The notes beneath the pieces are model-generated. The model made no database searches. It had not been told where the DNA came from and saw only the letters and a list, made by a program, of their open reading frames with translations. The position numbers were made by a program, and so were the translations under genes. A stretch of DNA of 64,000 nt from Bacillus sp. Xin1. GTDB lineage: Bacteria > Bacillota > Bacilli > Bacillales > Bacillaceae_G. This document shows positions 1 to 8,806 of the stretch, piece after piece; positions within the stretch are counted from its first letter, which is position 1; each line of letters starts with the position of its first letter. Where the stretch lies: contig NZ_JABUAE010000009.1 in NCBI RefSeq assembly GCF_013314535.1, forward strand, positions 1 to 64,000. The letters run 5' to 3'.

Positions 1-740
1 TGGAAGTTCTTTGAAGCTGAAATTCCAGTTGCCTTCTGCATCAGCTTTTACTTCTTGTGTTTTCAACTCTTTATCATTTTGAAGCAATTGAACTGTGATG
101 CTTTCTGGGCGTGTATTAAACTTATTATTGTAGTCGTCCCATACTTTCTTACCACTGATTTCTGTCGCTTCCATATTTTTGTAAGTATTCGTAATTGTTG
201 TGCCTTCTACCTTTGTTTCGTAGTCTTTAACTTTCACTTCACCTACTGTGTACGTGTATTCGTTTCCTTGTTCATCATACTTTGGAAGTTCTTTAAAGCT
301 GAAATTCCAGTTCCCTTCTTGATCAGCTTTCACTTCTTGTGTTTTGAACTCTTGTCCATTTTGAAGCAATTGAACCTTGATGCTTTCTGGGCGTGTATTA
401 AACTTATTATTGTAGTCGTCCCATACTTTCTTACCACTGATTTCTGTTGTTTCCACATTCTTATAAGTGTTTGTAATCGTTGTGCCTTCTACTTTTGTTT
501 CATAGCCGTCTACTTTCACTTCACTTACTGTGTACGTGTACTCGTTTCCTTGTTCATCGTACTTCGGAAGGTCTTTGAAGTTGAAGTTCCAGTTGCCTTC
601 CTTGTCCGCTTTCACTTCTTGTGTTTTGAACTCTTTTCCATTTTGAAGCAATTGAACCTTGATGCTTTCTGGGCGCGTGTTGAACTTGTTGTTGTTGTCA
701 TTCCATATCTTTGTTCCTGTAACAGATGTAGTTTTCACCT
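1..740 (-). repeat. Tandem 282-bp repeats encoding Cna_B domains
   Basis: The motif TGGAAG(T/G)TCTTT recurs at 1, 283 and 565, giving an exact 282-bp (94-codon) period. Two full units and part of a third are visible, and the array continues past the window edge. The units are very similar at nucleotide level, including synonymous sites, so recent duplication or homogenisation by recombination is likely and copy number may vary between strains. Confidence 0.9.
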
Positions 741-1992
741 TATTCGGAATCGGCAATTCCACTCCATTTACATCATTTGATTTCACTTCAAACTCTACTT
801 TTGCCTGAGGATCAAAATCAATATAGTCTGGAGCTGAAACCTCTTGCACATAATATTTACCTGGTGCTAATTTAGGAGTTTCAATTATCCCTTTTTCATT
901 TGTTTTATATTCGCTCCCAACTTGTTCACCAGACTCTTTATATAACTTAAACGAAACATTTGGGATTACTTTTTCTTTATTTCCTTCAATATGTTTAACA
1001 ATTTTTAGTATTCCTTTTGGAACCTGGTTACCTTCAGCACCACCGCCAGCTGACATATTTTGAGTTTGGGCAGTACCTGAATCAGAAACTAGGTCTTTGT
1101 TTAGAACCTGGTAATCAATCGTATAATCATTCTTAAGGAATTCTTGCTTCTTTCCGGCTTCCGTTATAGTAGATGTATATTGAACTGTAAAAGAAGCAAG
1201 ACGCGCTTTATTCTGATAAAGCACAACTTTAAATGAGTTGTCATCGTTAAAGGTAATCTTTCCATAACCTTGGTTTTCAAAATCTTTTAGCGTTAAATTT
1301 CGATTACCCAGATAATCATTAACAGTTATAGAGAAACTATCCTTATTAAGTGTTTGACCTTCTTGTAATTTATCAGTCACAACAATATCACGACTTAACT
1401 CTTCTTTATTTAAGTTTATATTCAAGAACCAGCGCACTTCATTTTCATTACCGAGCATGTCTCCAGCTTTATAAAAAAACGGTCCCTTTCCAGGGTCTGT
1501 ACCACCGCCACCTTTCGGGCCAGTAATTGTTACAGCTTGCTTATCTAAATTTGTACCAAAATTTGTTTCAATCTCTTTCTTTTCATCAGTTCCTACACCA
1601 GTAGCTAACACGTTAAAGTCTAAAAAACCTTTAATATTTTCATGCGTATCTACTTTATCATTAAATGTACATACCACAGTACCTTGATTTACTTTACAAG
1701 TACCATAATCATCTAACTGAATCGTTCCCTTATATCCATGTAATTCTGGAGGCAGTGTTAATGTTAGTGTGTCTCCAGGCTTCAGCCTAACTCCATCTTT
1801 TTCACTGAAGTTTACAGTTACTTTTGTTGATTCCCCGGTCTGTAGATTTGTTTTACCAATCGTAAAATTATCCACAAGTCCTAATGTATTTAACTCTTGT
1901 GCATTGGCTATTATAGGCAGCAAACTCTGACCTATAGTAAACATCAAAATCATTATAATCGAAAAAATCGAAGTTATTCTTTTTAAATACAT
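1..1992 (-). CDS. Cna_B-repeat cell-wall adhesin, N-terminal part (runs off window)
   Basis: The frame is open for 664 codons to the window edge, so the C-terminus (more repeats and probably an LPXTG anchor) is missing. The start is the ATG at 1992, preceded 12 nt upstream by GGAGGG. Residues 1-31 form a signal peptide ending in ANA. Residues about 32-320 look like the paired adhesive domains of collagen-binding MSCRAMM proteins, with a GGGGTDPGKG linker near 165. Residues about 322-405 are a SpaA/prealbumin-like domain. From about 417 there are three nearly identical 94-residue Cna_B domains, each with the GKKVW lysine and TITNTY asparagine expected for an isopeptide bond. Surface attachment to host or matrix protein is inferred from the family; the ligand is unknown. 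Confidence 0.85.
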   Translation of the reverse strand, partial: MYLKRITSIFSIIMILMFTIGQSLLPIIANAQELNTLGLVDNFTIGKTNLQTGESTKVTVNFSEKDGVRLKPGDTLTLTLPPELHGYKGTIQLDDYGTCKVNQGTVVCTFNDKVDTHENIKGFLDFNVLATGVGTDEKKEIETNFGTNLDKQAVTITGPKGGGGTDPGKGPFFYKAGDMLGNENEVRWFLNINLNKEELSRDIVVTDKLQEGQTLNKDSFSITVNDYLGNRNLTLKDFENQGYGKITFNDDNSFKVVLYQNKARLASFTVQYTSTITEAGKKQEFLKNDYTIDYQVLNKDLVSDSGTAQTQNMSAGGGAEGNQVPKGILKIVKHIEGNKEKVIPNVSFKLYKESGEQVGSEYKTNEKGIIETPKLAPGKYYVQEVSAPDYIDFDPQAKVEFEVKSNDVNGVELPIPNKVKTTSVTGTKIWNDNNNKFNTRPESIKVQLLQNGKEFKTQEVKADKEGNWNFNFKDLPKYDEQGNEYTYTVSEVKVDGYETKVEGTTITNTYKNVETTEISGKKVWDDYNNKFNTRPESIKVQLLQNGQEFKTQEVKADQEGNWNFSFKELPKYDEQGNEYTYTVGEVKVKDYETKVEGTTITNTYKNMEATEISGKKVWDDYNNKFNTRPESITVQLLQNDKELKTQEVKADAEGNWNFSFKELP

Positions 1993-2499
1993 ACTTTGTG
2001 TGATTCCCTCCTATAAAATTGAATGCATATAAATCCTGGTACAAACATACTATGACAAAGATTCTATTATTCAATGTCATTAAGCTATTTTCCTTAAATA
2101 TGTTTGATAGCTATTATCATCTTTTTCTCTTTTTTCAACTCTTCTATTACTTAGAGATTTGAAATTTGCTTTTTATATAGGTTCATCTAATTTCTTCGAC
2201 ATGTCTAAACTGTGTTATTTCTAGTCTATATTGTTTAACAAAAATAGATAAAGGAATTCAAATTATAAATACATATGAACAGGTCATAGGACAACTTCAA
2301 AGTCAAGAGAAGACAATTCAACAAGCATTCACGATAAAACTCATGACAGTCATTCGTCTTATTATGCCGTAGGGTTCCCGAAATTTCTTCATATCCAGCG
2401 CAAACGATTGCTCAATACGCAAAAATTTCATTGCGGATCAGTATGGACGAGCTACTTCACAGCAAATATGCATTTAGCTAATTTTCATAATTATCTTCA

Positions 2500-2818
2500 T
2501 AAAGAATAACAAGAAATACAGCGTACAATCGAATTTAGCAAATCAGCCGAAGAAGGTTATGGCTGCGAAACGTGCTAGGATACTCGTATTCTAAAGGGTG
2601 TCATTGAAGATATGTCTTCGTTTTCTGTCATCATGAGTCGCAGTAAAATTAGCCATATGTTAAAACGTTTTATGTTTCGTTGCACAACTGAACTACACAC
2701 CGAAACAATCAGACAAGAAAAACAAGAAACGTTCCAATATAAGCGCTATATGATAAAAAACTCTCCGGACGAAGTATTGTTTGCCTATGAAGATAAAAGT
2801 CATATTCTCCAAATCTGA
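2500..2818 (+). pseudogene. IS630-like transposase relic
   Basis: Reading through a TAG at 2576-2578, the frame gives GYGCETC, then DTRILKGVIEDM, then SRSKISHMLKR, then DEVLFAYEDKSHI. This order resembles IS630/Tc1-mariner transposases: the YGY..W block, the S..KIS..LKR helix, and the D.V..FEDESHI block carrying the first catalytic aspartate. The frame stops at 2818, and I could not follow the DDE remainder or either terminal repeat. The upstream part (about 2300-2500) also looks decayed. The family is inferred by eye and the element is clearly dead. Confidence 0.45.
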
Positions 2819-3484
2819 ATACAATGGAACGAATTTAGGGGTAAATAAAAAAGAGTTTGATTGGCAACCAATTTCATATGAATCGTGCAGAAATATGAAA
2901 TCCAGCCTTTTCATTTTTGGAGTCTATAAATGAGTGTCGAGAAAAAGTAATTTGCCTAATGGATCTATGGCTATGTCGAAGAATTAAAATGAACTTATAC
3001 ATACATTTCACTTACTCGCTAAGAAGAGTTAGCTTTTCTAGGGCGACATTACATTTTAATATCGAGAGATTTATATATATAAGTGATGATAATATCAAAA
3101 TCGAGAGATTTATATCCTTTCATAATTTTTATCAAATCATGAAAACTTTAGTTGGACTATATGTACTATTTTAGACATAAACCCCCCTAGTTTTTTGACT
3201 AGGTTGGAAGTTTTCAAGATTACTTACTTTACTAATTGTGTAGATACTTGGTTAGATGAAATGTTAGTTTAGTATTTCGCATAGTTGTAACAATATCATT
3301 TACAAAGAACACACCATTTCCTGCTAACATTCCCCCAACTAATACTACATGTACAGCTTTTTGATAATTTTACCCCCGACAACCTATTATTCTAGAATCG
3401 TTCCTAAAAATCAATAGTTAATTGATGTTTTTCTATTTTCGTCTCATCACTATAACATATATTTGTCACATATATTTAGATTAG
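2819..3484. other. Decayed intergenic stretch without a convincing gene
   Basis: Only short frames occur here. ATCGAGAGATTTATAT is present twice within 3060-3117. On the minus strand, 3240-3352 reads as about 40 sense codons (KAVHVVLVGGMLAGNGVFFV and on) with no start or ribosome binding site, which may be a gene fragment I cannot assign. Together with the transposase relic upstream this looks like a degraded insertion region. Confidence 0.4.
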
Positions 3485-3529
3485 GAAACAGAGAAAAGAG
3501 ATGGCTTTGCCATCTCTTTTCTCTGTTTC
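3485..3529. repeat. Perfect 45-nt palindrome (21-bp arms, 3-nt loop)
   Basis: GAAACAGAGAAAAGAGATGG(C) at 3485-3505 is exactly complementary to 3509-3529, with the loop TTT. There is no long T-run on either side, so it is not a textbook terminator, although it could stop or stabilise argS transcripts ending about 150 nt away. It directly abuts the intron-like fragment, so it may mark a rearranged or truncated end. Confidence 0.8.
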
Positions 3530-3622
3530 AGCTCCCCCTCATTAAGCCGTACATGAGGGTCTCCCCATACGACTTTCCGGTGTGCTTCTTTGACGTCTGA
3601 TCAATCTATAGAACGATCAGAC
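3530..3622 (-). ncRNA. Possible truncated 3' end of a group II intron (domain V-like hairpin)
   Basis: On the minus strand, 3544-3575 folds as a 9-bp lower stem (AAGUCGUAU with GUACGGCUU), a short bulge on the 3' side and a G-rich upper stem with a small GAGA-containing loop. This is the layout of group II intron domain V, usually 34 nt; here it is 32. It is followed by AATGAGGGGGAGCTG, the kind of sequence that starts domain VI, which is then interrupted by the palindrome. An 8-bp hairpin (3595-3622) lies upstream. No reverse transcriptase frame remains nearby. The first catalytic-triad position reads AGU rather than AGC, consistent with decay. Confidence 0.4.
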
Positions 3623-3681
3623 ATTTTTACATCAACTCTTATATCACTTCTAAACAAAATAAGCATCTTTTCTTTTGGCTA

Positions 3682-5352
3682 TTACATTTTCTCCGGCGCA
3701 GATACACCTACTAATGCTAATGCATTTTGAAGTGTGATGCGTACTGCACGCATTAAGTCGTAACGAGCTTTACTTAACTCTAAGTTATCTTGGTTTAATA
3801 CTTTTTCTGCATTGTAGAAGCTATGAAGCGCTGCTGCTAATTCAAATGCATAGCTTGTAATGCGGTGTGGCAAACGTTTTTGCGCTGCGTCTGCAACTAC
3901 TGCTGGGAATTCACCAAGTTTTTTCAGTAAGTCCACTTCTTTTTCAGAAGCAACCAGTTTGTAGTTTACATCTCCACCTGCAGTTAATCCAAGCTCTTCG
4001 CCTTGACGAAGAATACTGCATACGCGTGCATGAGCGTATTGTGCATAGTATACAGGGTTTTCGTTCGATTTTGATACCGCTAAGTCCATATCAAAGTCTA
4101 AGTGAGAGTCACCGCTACGCATTGCAAAGAAGTAACGCATTGCGTCCACGCCTACTTCTTCCATTAGCTCACGAAGTGTAACAGCTTTCCCTGTACGCTT
4201 ACTCATTTTTACTTTTTCACCGTTTTGGTATAGTTGTACCATTTGGATGATTTCTACTTCTAACGTCTCTTTATCATAACCAAGCGCTTGAATTGCTGCT
4301 TTCATACGAGGAATGTAACCGTGATGGTCAGCGCCCCAAATGTTGATTAATTTATCAAATCCGCGCTCTAGTTTATCACGGTGATATGCGATATCTGGCG
4401 TTAAGTACGTGTAAGAACCGTCGTTTTTAATTAATACACGGTTTTTATCATCGCCATAAGTCATTGAACGGAACCAAGTTGCGCCCTCTTCTTCAAAGAT
4501 TTCGTCGCGCTCTTTTAATACTGCAAGAGCTTGATCAATCTTTCCGTTTTTGTATAGTGATGTTTCAGAGAACCAAACATCAAATTTAACACGGAAGCTT
4601 TCTAAGTCTTTTTGAAGTTTTGCTAACTCATATTTTAAACCGTACTCACGGTAGAACTCGTAGCTTTCTTTTTCATCAGCTTTTGCATAACGATCGCCAA
4701 ACTCTTCAGCTAAGCGTTGGCCAATTCCAATGATATCTGCACCATGGTAGCCGTCTTCTGGCATTTCTTTTTCTAGCCCTAATGCTTGCATGTAACGAGC
4801 TTCAACAGAAAGCGCTAAGTTATGAATTTGGTTACCAGCGTCATTAATGTAGTATTCACGAGATACATCATATCCCGCTTTTGCTAATACGTTACATAAT
4901 GTGTCACCTACTGCTGCACCTCGTGCATGTCCTAAGTGAAGGTCGCCTGTTGGGTTTGCAGATACGAACTCAACTTGTACTTTTTCACCTTTACCAGTGT
5001 TTGTTTCACCATAAGCCTCACCAGCTTTAACAATTGCCGGTATTAAATCTGTTAAGTAGCTGTTATCCATATAGAAGTTAATAAAACCAGGACCAGCAAT
5101 TTCAATTTTTTCGATAGAAGCTTTCGCTTTATCAAAGTTTGCAATTAATTCTTCTGCAATCATACGAGGTGCTTTTTTCGCAACGCGCGCAAGTTGCATC
5201 GCCATGTTTGTAGAGAAGTCACCATGTGTTTTATCTTTCGGAGATTCTAATACAACGTTTGGAATTTGTTCTTCTGTTGCTAAATCAGCTTTTACTACCG
5301 CAGCTTTAATTTCGTCTTTAATCAATTCTTTTACTTGTTCTAAAGAGTTCAT
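3682..5352 (-). CDS. argS: Arginine--tRNA ligase
   Basis: This 556-residue class I aminoacyl-tRNA synthetase charges tRNA-Arg with arginine in the cytosol. The N-terminal additional domain (about 1-110) is followed by the catalytic signature [16 protein letters not shown], with HLGH at 139-142, and KMSKRTG with KMSKR at 382-386. The C-terminal helical anticodon-binding domain ends in APEKM. The length is normal for the family. The ATG overlaps the stop of ywiB by one base (TAATG) and has AGGAGG upstream, so the two genes are translationally coupled, the same order as in B. subtilis. No T-box leader is visible. Confidence 0.97.
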   Translation of the reverse strand: MNSLEQVKELIKDEIKAAVVKADLATEEQIPNVVLESPKDKTHGDFSTNMAMQLARVAKKAPRMIAEELIANFDKAKASIEKIEIAGPGFINFYMDNSYLTDLIPAIVKAGEAYGETNTGKGEKVQVEFVSANPTGDLHLGHARGAAVGDTLCNVLAKAGYDVSREYYINDAGNQIHNLALSVEARYMQALGLEKEMPEDGYHGADIIGIGQRLAEEFGDRYAKADEKESYEFYREYGLKYELAKLQKDLESFRVKFDVWFSETSLYKNGKIDQALAVLKERDEIFEEEGATWFRSMTYGDDKNRVLIKNDGSYTYLTPDIAYHRDKLERGFDKLINIWGADHHGYIPRMKAAIQALGYDKETLEVEIIQMVQLYQNGEKVKMSKRTGKAVTLRELMEEVGVDAMRYFFAMRSGDSHLDFDMDLAVSKSNENPVYYAQYAHARVCSILRQGEELGLTAGGDVNYKLVASEKEVDLLKKLGEFPAVVADAAQKRLPHRITSYAFELAAALHSFYNAEKVLNQDNLELSKARYDLMRAVRITLQNALALVGVSAPEKM

Positions 5353-5789
5353 TATTTTGCCTCCTTCAAATTAATCGTAATTGTATATCGGCCAGCCTCT
5401 TGTTCACTTAGAAGCAGTGCGTACGTTAAAAAGAGTTGTCCTTTTTTCTTCTCGTCCGACCATTTAAAAAGAACATTATCGGTTTTCGTTTGCAATGCAA
5501 ACGTACCAAGCTCACTCGTATACGTACCAGTTGTCCATTCACCTTTCACATGCGTCTGACGCATAGAAACAGCACCTGAACGCATAATGAGAACTTGTTC
5601 ACCTTGAATTTTGATAATTGTCTTCACTTCGCCTTGTTCGTTCGGCTCTTGAAATGTTACATATGTACTTTGACCTTTTACATAGTATTGACCATTTGCT
5701 TCAAAAGCAACGGTCTCCTTTCGTGCCCCTTCACGGATTTCTGTTACGAAATGAACGTGCATTGGCAAGCCTGCAAGTTGTTTCTCCAC
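5352..5789 (-). CDS. ywiB: DUF1934 (YwiB) beta-barrel protein
   Basis: This small cytosolic protein belongs to the YwiB/DUF1934 family, a lipocalin-like beta-barrel of unknown function. Family-typical elements are the block around [20 protein letters not shown] and a C-terminal run of alternating strands. I chose the GTG at 5789 (145 aa) because AAAGGTG sits 8 nt upstream; an in-frame ATG at 5808-5810 lacks a clear ribosome binding site. It is the first gene of a two-gene operon with argS, an association conserved in Bacillus. Confidence 0.85.
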   Translation of the reverse strand: MEKQLAGLPMHVHFVTEIREGARKETVAFEANGQYYVKGQSTYVTFQEPNEQGEVKTIIKIQGEQVLIMRSGAVSMRQTHVKGEWTTGTYTSELGTFALQTKTDNVLFKWSDEKKKGQLFLTYALLLSEQEAGRYTITINLKEAK

Positions 5790-5993
5790 GTCTTGCACAC
5801 CTTTCAACATGTTATAGATATTAAATAAACTTTATAATAAATCACTTTTCCTATCATATCAAAAAAAGCCTCTGTCTGTCTGCTGAAAAATCAGGAAAAC
5901 CCTGTTTCGAAAAAACAATTTATAAAGATCTATCTCCTATGATAAAATATCTTTTAAATCTAAATTTTCTTTCATTAAAAGGGGATGTTGCAA

Positions 5994-6980
5994 ATGATAC
6001 CACCAAAATTAAAAAGGGGAGATGAGATCCGAGTTATTTCGCCGTCTTCTAGTTTAAGTATTGTTTCAGATTACAATCGAGATCTTGCTATACAACGACT
6101 AACAGATCTAGGATTTCATGTTACCTTTTCAAAAAATGCGGAAGAAATCGATCGTTTTGCTTCTTCCTCTGTTACTTCTCGTATTCATGATCTTCATGAA
6201 GCTTTCGCTGATCCAAGCGTAAAAGCAATCTTAACAACACTTGGAGGATATAATTCCAATGGGCTACTAAACCATATAAATTATGACTTAATTGGCAGCA
6301 ATCCAAAAATTTTATGTGGTTATTCTGATATTACAGCTCTAGGCAATGCAATTTATGCAAAGACTGGGCTTATTACATATTCGGGTCCTCACTTTTCTTC
6401 TTTTGGAATGGAAAAAGGGCTTGATTATACGATAGATTACTTTTTAAAATGCATGACTTCTGAAGAGCCGATAGAAATACAACCTGCTGAAACGTGGAGT
6501 GATGACTCTTGGTATATGGATCAAGAAAATCGAACTTTCTTTCAAAATGAAGGGTATATTTCCTTACATGAAGGTGAAGCAGTTGGCGAAATTGTTGGCG
6601 GTAATATGAGTACCTTTAATTTACTACAAGGCACAACATATATGCCGAGCTTACGAGATAAAATATTATTTTTAGAGGAAGATGCTTTAACGGGAAACGC
6701 AACTGTACAGACATTCGATCGTTACTTACACTCCCTTATGCAACAACCTGAATTTGAATATGTAAAAGGTATTGTCATTGGAAAACTGCAAAAAGCGTCT
6801 GAAGCTGTTATAGAAGATATACAAGAAATGATTTACTCAAAACAAGAGCTTTCCCACATTCCTGTCATTTCAAATGCTAACTTTGGCCATACGACACCAA
6901 TATTCACTTTCCCTATCGGTGGGCGTGTACAAATTACGTCGAACAAAACAAAAACATCCATCACACTTTTAACGCATTAA
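5994..6980 (+). CDS. Peptidase S66 family LD-carboxypeptidase
   Basis: At 328 aa it matches the LdcA/MccF family (S66), serine peptidases that remove a terminal residue from cytosolic murein tripeptide-D-Ala or, in MccF-type members, inactivate microcin C-like compounds. The nucleophile Ser111 lies in LCGYSD, the Glu in LFLEED (228/229), and the His in NANFGHT (299), so the Ser-Glu-His triad is complete. The ATG at 5994 is preferred because AAAAGGGG is 9 nt upstream; an ATG at 5985 touches the binding site. There is no signal peptide. It is monocistronic. Whether it acts in murein recycling or toxin resistance cannot be decided here. Confidence 0.88.
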   Translation: MIPPKLKRGDEIRVISPSSSLSIVSDYNRDLAIQRLTDLGFHVTFSKNAEEIDRFASSSVTSRIHDLHEAFADPSVKAILTTLGGYNSNGLLNHINYDLIGSNPKILCGYSDITALGNAIYAKTGLITYSGPHFSSFGMEKGLDYTIDYFLKCMTSEEPIEIQPAETWSDDSWYMDQENRTFFQNEGYISLHEGEAVGEIVGGNMSTFNLLQGTTYMPSLRDKILFLEEDALTGNATVQTFDRYLHSLMQQPEFEYVKGIVIGKLQKASEAVIEDIQEMIYSKQELSHIPVISNANFGHTTPIFTFPIGGRVQITSNKTKTSITLLTH

Positions 6981-7015
6981 AAAAGGAGCGAATCATTTAA
7001 TTCGCTCCTTTTACC
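6981..7015. terminator. Bidirectional terminator
   Basis: AAAAGGAGCGAAT (6981-6993) pairs with ATTCGCTCCTTTT (7000-7012). It separates the convergent S66 peptidase and YxeA genes and gives a U-run in both directions. Confidence 0.85.
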
Positions 7016-7373
7016 CTTTTTGTAATTGTTGTAATGCCTTTTCAGGAATCGCCTCTTTTGGAATTTCAGCAAAGCTTTTTCCTTGCATACCTTTAGCATA
7101 AATCTTAACAAAAACACCTGACGGAAGTTGGCGGTTCACCATTTTTTTGATTACTTGTTTCTTTCCATCTTCTGTGTAGCCCTTTAATGTATATAAATAT
7201 TCGTCATCTTTTTTCTCACCTTTATTTATAACCGCGTAATAATCTTGTATTTCTTTATTTGAAAAGAAGTTATCGACAAATGCCCCTACACCTTCTGTTT
7301 TTGATTGTAAATAATATGCCGTTCCACCTAAAAGAATGGCAAAAACGACTAAAACTCTCATTACCAATTTCAT
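7011..7373 (-). CDS. YxeA family protein
   Basis: This 120-residue protein has one N-terminal hydrophobic segment (about 5-22), either a signal peptide or membrane anchor, followed by a small extracytoplasmic domain of the YxeA (DUF1093) family. The motif YYAVINKGEKKDDEYLYTLK and the later basic GYTEDGKKQVIKK strand are typical. The ribosome binding site AGGAGG lies just upstream of the ATG. The function is unknown; in B. subtilis the relative is next to a sensor-controlled exporter, but no such neighbour is present here. Confidence 0.8.
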   Translation of the reverse strand: MKLVMRVLVVFAILLGGTAYYLQSKTEGVGAFVDNFFSNKEIQDYYAVINKGEKKDDEYLYTLKGYTEDGKKQVIKKMVNRQLPSGVFVKIYAKGMQGKSFAEIPKEAIPEKALQQLQKG

Positions 7374-7607
7374 ATATGTGCCTCCTGCTTGTATATCTTT
7401 CTTACCATTCCTATACTCATATTTGTATTATACGGAAAAGGACATACTATACTCTATCGAAACGCCTTACACTTTCCTTACAATCGTGTAAGAAAAATTG
7501 TTTGTAGTATTTTCCGAATAAAAAAATTTTCCGTTTAAGCAATTTTTGTATTATTATTGAATAATACAAATTTTTATAACAAATATCAAAAAGGAGACAG
7601 TTATCAA

Positions 7608-8645
7608 ATGGCTATCTTGCAAGGTTTAGCACTACTACTTGTTGTACTTTTTCTTTTCACACTGTTTAGCTACCGTGCTCCTTACGGAATGAAAGCAATG
7701 GGTGCCTTGGCCAACGCTGCAATCGCAAGTTTTCTTATTGAAGCATTTCATCGTTATATTGGTGGAGAAATGTTTCATAATGACTTTCTGCAATCGGTTG
7801 GGCAAGCCTCTGGTGGCATGAGCGGTGTCGCAGCTGCAATTTTAGTGGCACTCGCAATAGGTGTATCTCCTGTATATGCTGTTTTAATTGGGATTGCCAC
7901 AAGTGGATTCGGTATTTTACCAGGATTTTTTGCTGGCTATGTTTGCGCATTTGTCGTGAAATTTCTCGAAAAGAAATTACCTGCTGGCGTAGAATTTTTA
8001 GCAATCTTGTTCATCGCTGCCCCTCTTTCACGCGGAATGGCTATGCTTATGGATCCAGTTGTAAATGCAACACTTGGAAAAATCGGTTCTATTATTTCAA
8101 TTGCGACTACAGAAAGCCCGGTTATTATGGGGATTATGCTTGGCGGTCTCATCACAGTTATCTCTACATCACCATTAAGCTCCATGGCTCTAACTGCTAT
8201 GCTTGGTTTAACGGGCTTACCAATGGCCATTGGTAGTCTCGCAGTAGCAGCCTCTGCTCCAATGAATTTTATTTTCTTTAAGCGTTTAAAGATTTGTTCA
8301 AAGAAAGATACAATTGCTGTAGCAATTGAACCATTAACACAAGCTGACATTGTCGCAGCAAATCCAATTCCAATCTATGCGACAAACTTTGTCGGCGGTG
8401 CACTTGCCGGCATTATTACATCCTTATTCCAACTTGTGAATAACGCACCTGGTACAGCATCACCAATTCCAGGGATTCTTGTTCTATTCGGATTCAACGA
8501 TGTAATAAAGGTAACAATTGCAGCTATATTATGTGGAATTGTTACCACAATTATTGGTTATATCGGAACAATTATTTTCCGTAAGTACCCAATTCGTACC
8601 GCTGATGAAATTCGCGGAATCACTTCGAAAGAAAAAGTTGCATAA
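7608..8645 (+). CDS. PTS EIIC-like membrane transporter (PTS_EIIC_2 type)
   Basis: The 345-residue protein is almost entirely hydrophobic, with about 9-10 membrane segments. It resembles the stand-alone PTS IIC family (PF13303 type), with the Gly/Ala-rich blocks ANAAIASFLIEAFHRYIGGE and VISTSPLSSMALTAMLGLTG. No IIA or IIB domain or gene is nearby, so the substrate and any phosphotransfer partner are unknown. I start it at the ATG at 7608 with AAGGAG 11 nt upstream, rather than at an in-frame TTG at 7557. It is monocistronic, bounded by its own terminator. Confidence 0.78.
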   Translation: MAILQGLALLLVVLFLFTLFSYRAPYGMKAMGALANAAIASFLIEAFHRYIGGEMFHNDFLQSVGQASGGMSGVAAAILVALAIGVSPVYAVLIGIATSGFGILPGFFAGYVCAFVVKFLEKKLPAGVEFLAILFIAAPLSRGMAMLMDPVVNATLGKIGSIISIATTESPVIMGIMLGGLITVISTSPLSSMALTAMLGLTGLPMAIGSLAVAASAPMNFIFFKRLKICSKKDTIAVAIEPLTQADIVAANPIPIYATNFVGGALAGIITSLFQLVNNAPGTASPIPGILVLFGFNDVIKVTIAAILCGIVTTIIGYIGTIIFRKYPIRTADEIRGITSKEKVA

Positions 8646-8646
8646 G

Positions 8647-8690
8647 AAAAAGGAGCGAGTTCCATGAATGGAACTCGCTCCTTTTTCTTT
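8647..8690. terminator. Strong bidirectional terminator
   Basis: An 18-bp perfect stem (8647-8664 with 8669-8686) with loop TGAA and a T-rich tail, directly after the PTS-like gene. Confidence 0.88.
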
Positions 8691-8695
8691 TTATC

Positions 8696-8800
8696 CAGCT
8701 GCAACGGCTAGAATGCTCGGTGGCTTCACTTTTTCCTGCGAGGCAAAAATTTCCTCTACGTCTGAAGCTCCATCCCCCTCCCATTTTGAACGAGCCGTTT
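8696..8800. repeat. Bacillaceae-type intergenic repeat, copy 1
   Basis: AGCTGCAACGGCTAGAATGC followed by TCGGTGGCTTC (8696-8726) recurs almost exactly at 9882-9912, and GAGCCGTTTCCGCTTTT follows here as GAGCCACTTCCGCTTTT precedes the other copy. The sequence resembles the short intergenic repeat built on CTAGCTCCAGCG...CTCGG...GCTTC that is scattered through Bacillus genomes. The two copies flank speB. Confidence 0.55.
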
Positions 8801-8806
8801 CCGCTT

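Noticed and set aside
1-740. A regular repeat array that could be taken for a CRISPR
   Set aside because: The 282-bp units are continuous coding repeats with no spacers.
55-780. A 241-codon open frame on the plus strand
   Set aside because: It is the reverse reading of the Cna_B repeats; the repeated Phe/Cys-rich product has no family resemblance and the minus frame is clearly coding.
2612-2818. An independent small gene on the plus strand
   Set aside because: Its codons continue an upstream frame with transposase motifs beyond a TAG, so it is part of the IS630-like relic.
3240-3352. A 40-codon minus-strand stretch with a plausible membrane-like sequence
   Set aside because: It has no start codon, no ribosome binding site and no family I recognise; noted only as a possible gene fragment.
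3682-5810. A T-box leader for argS
   Set aside because: argS is directly coupled to ywiB, and the region upstream of ywiB has no T-box consensus or terminator/antiterminator pair.
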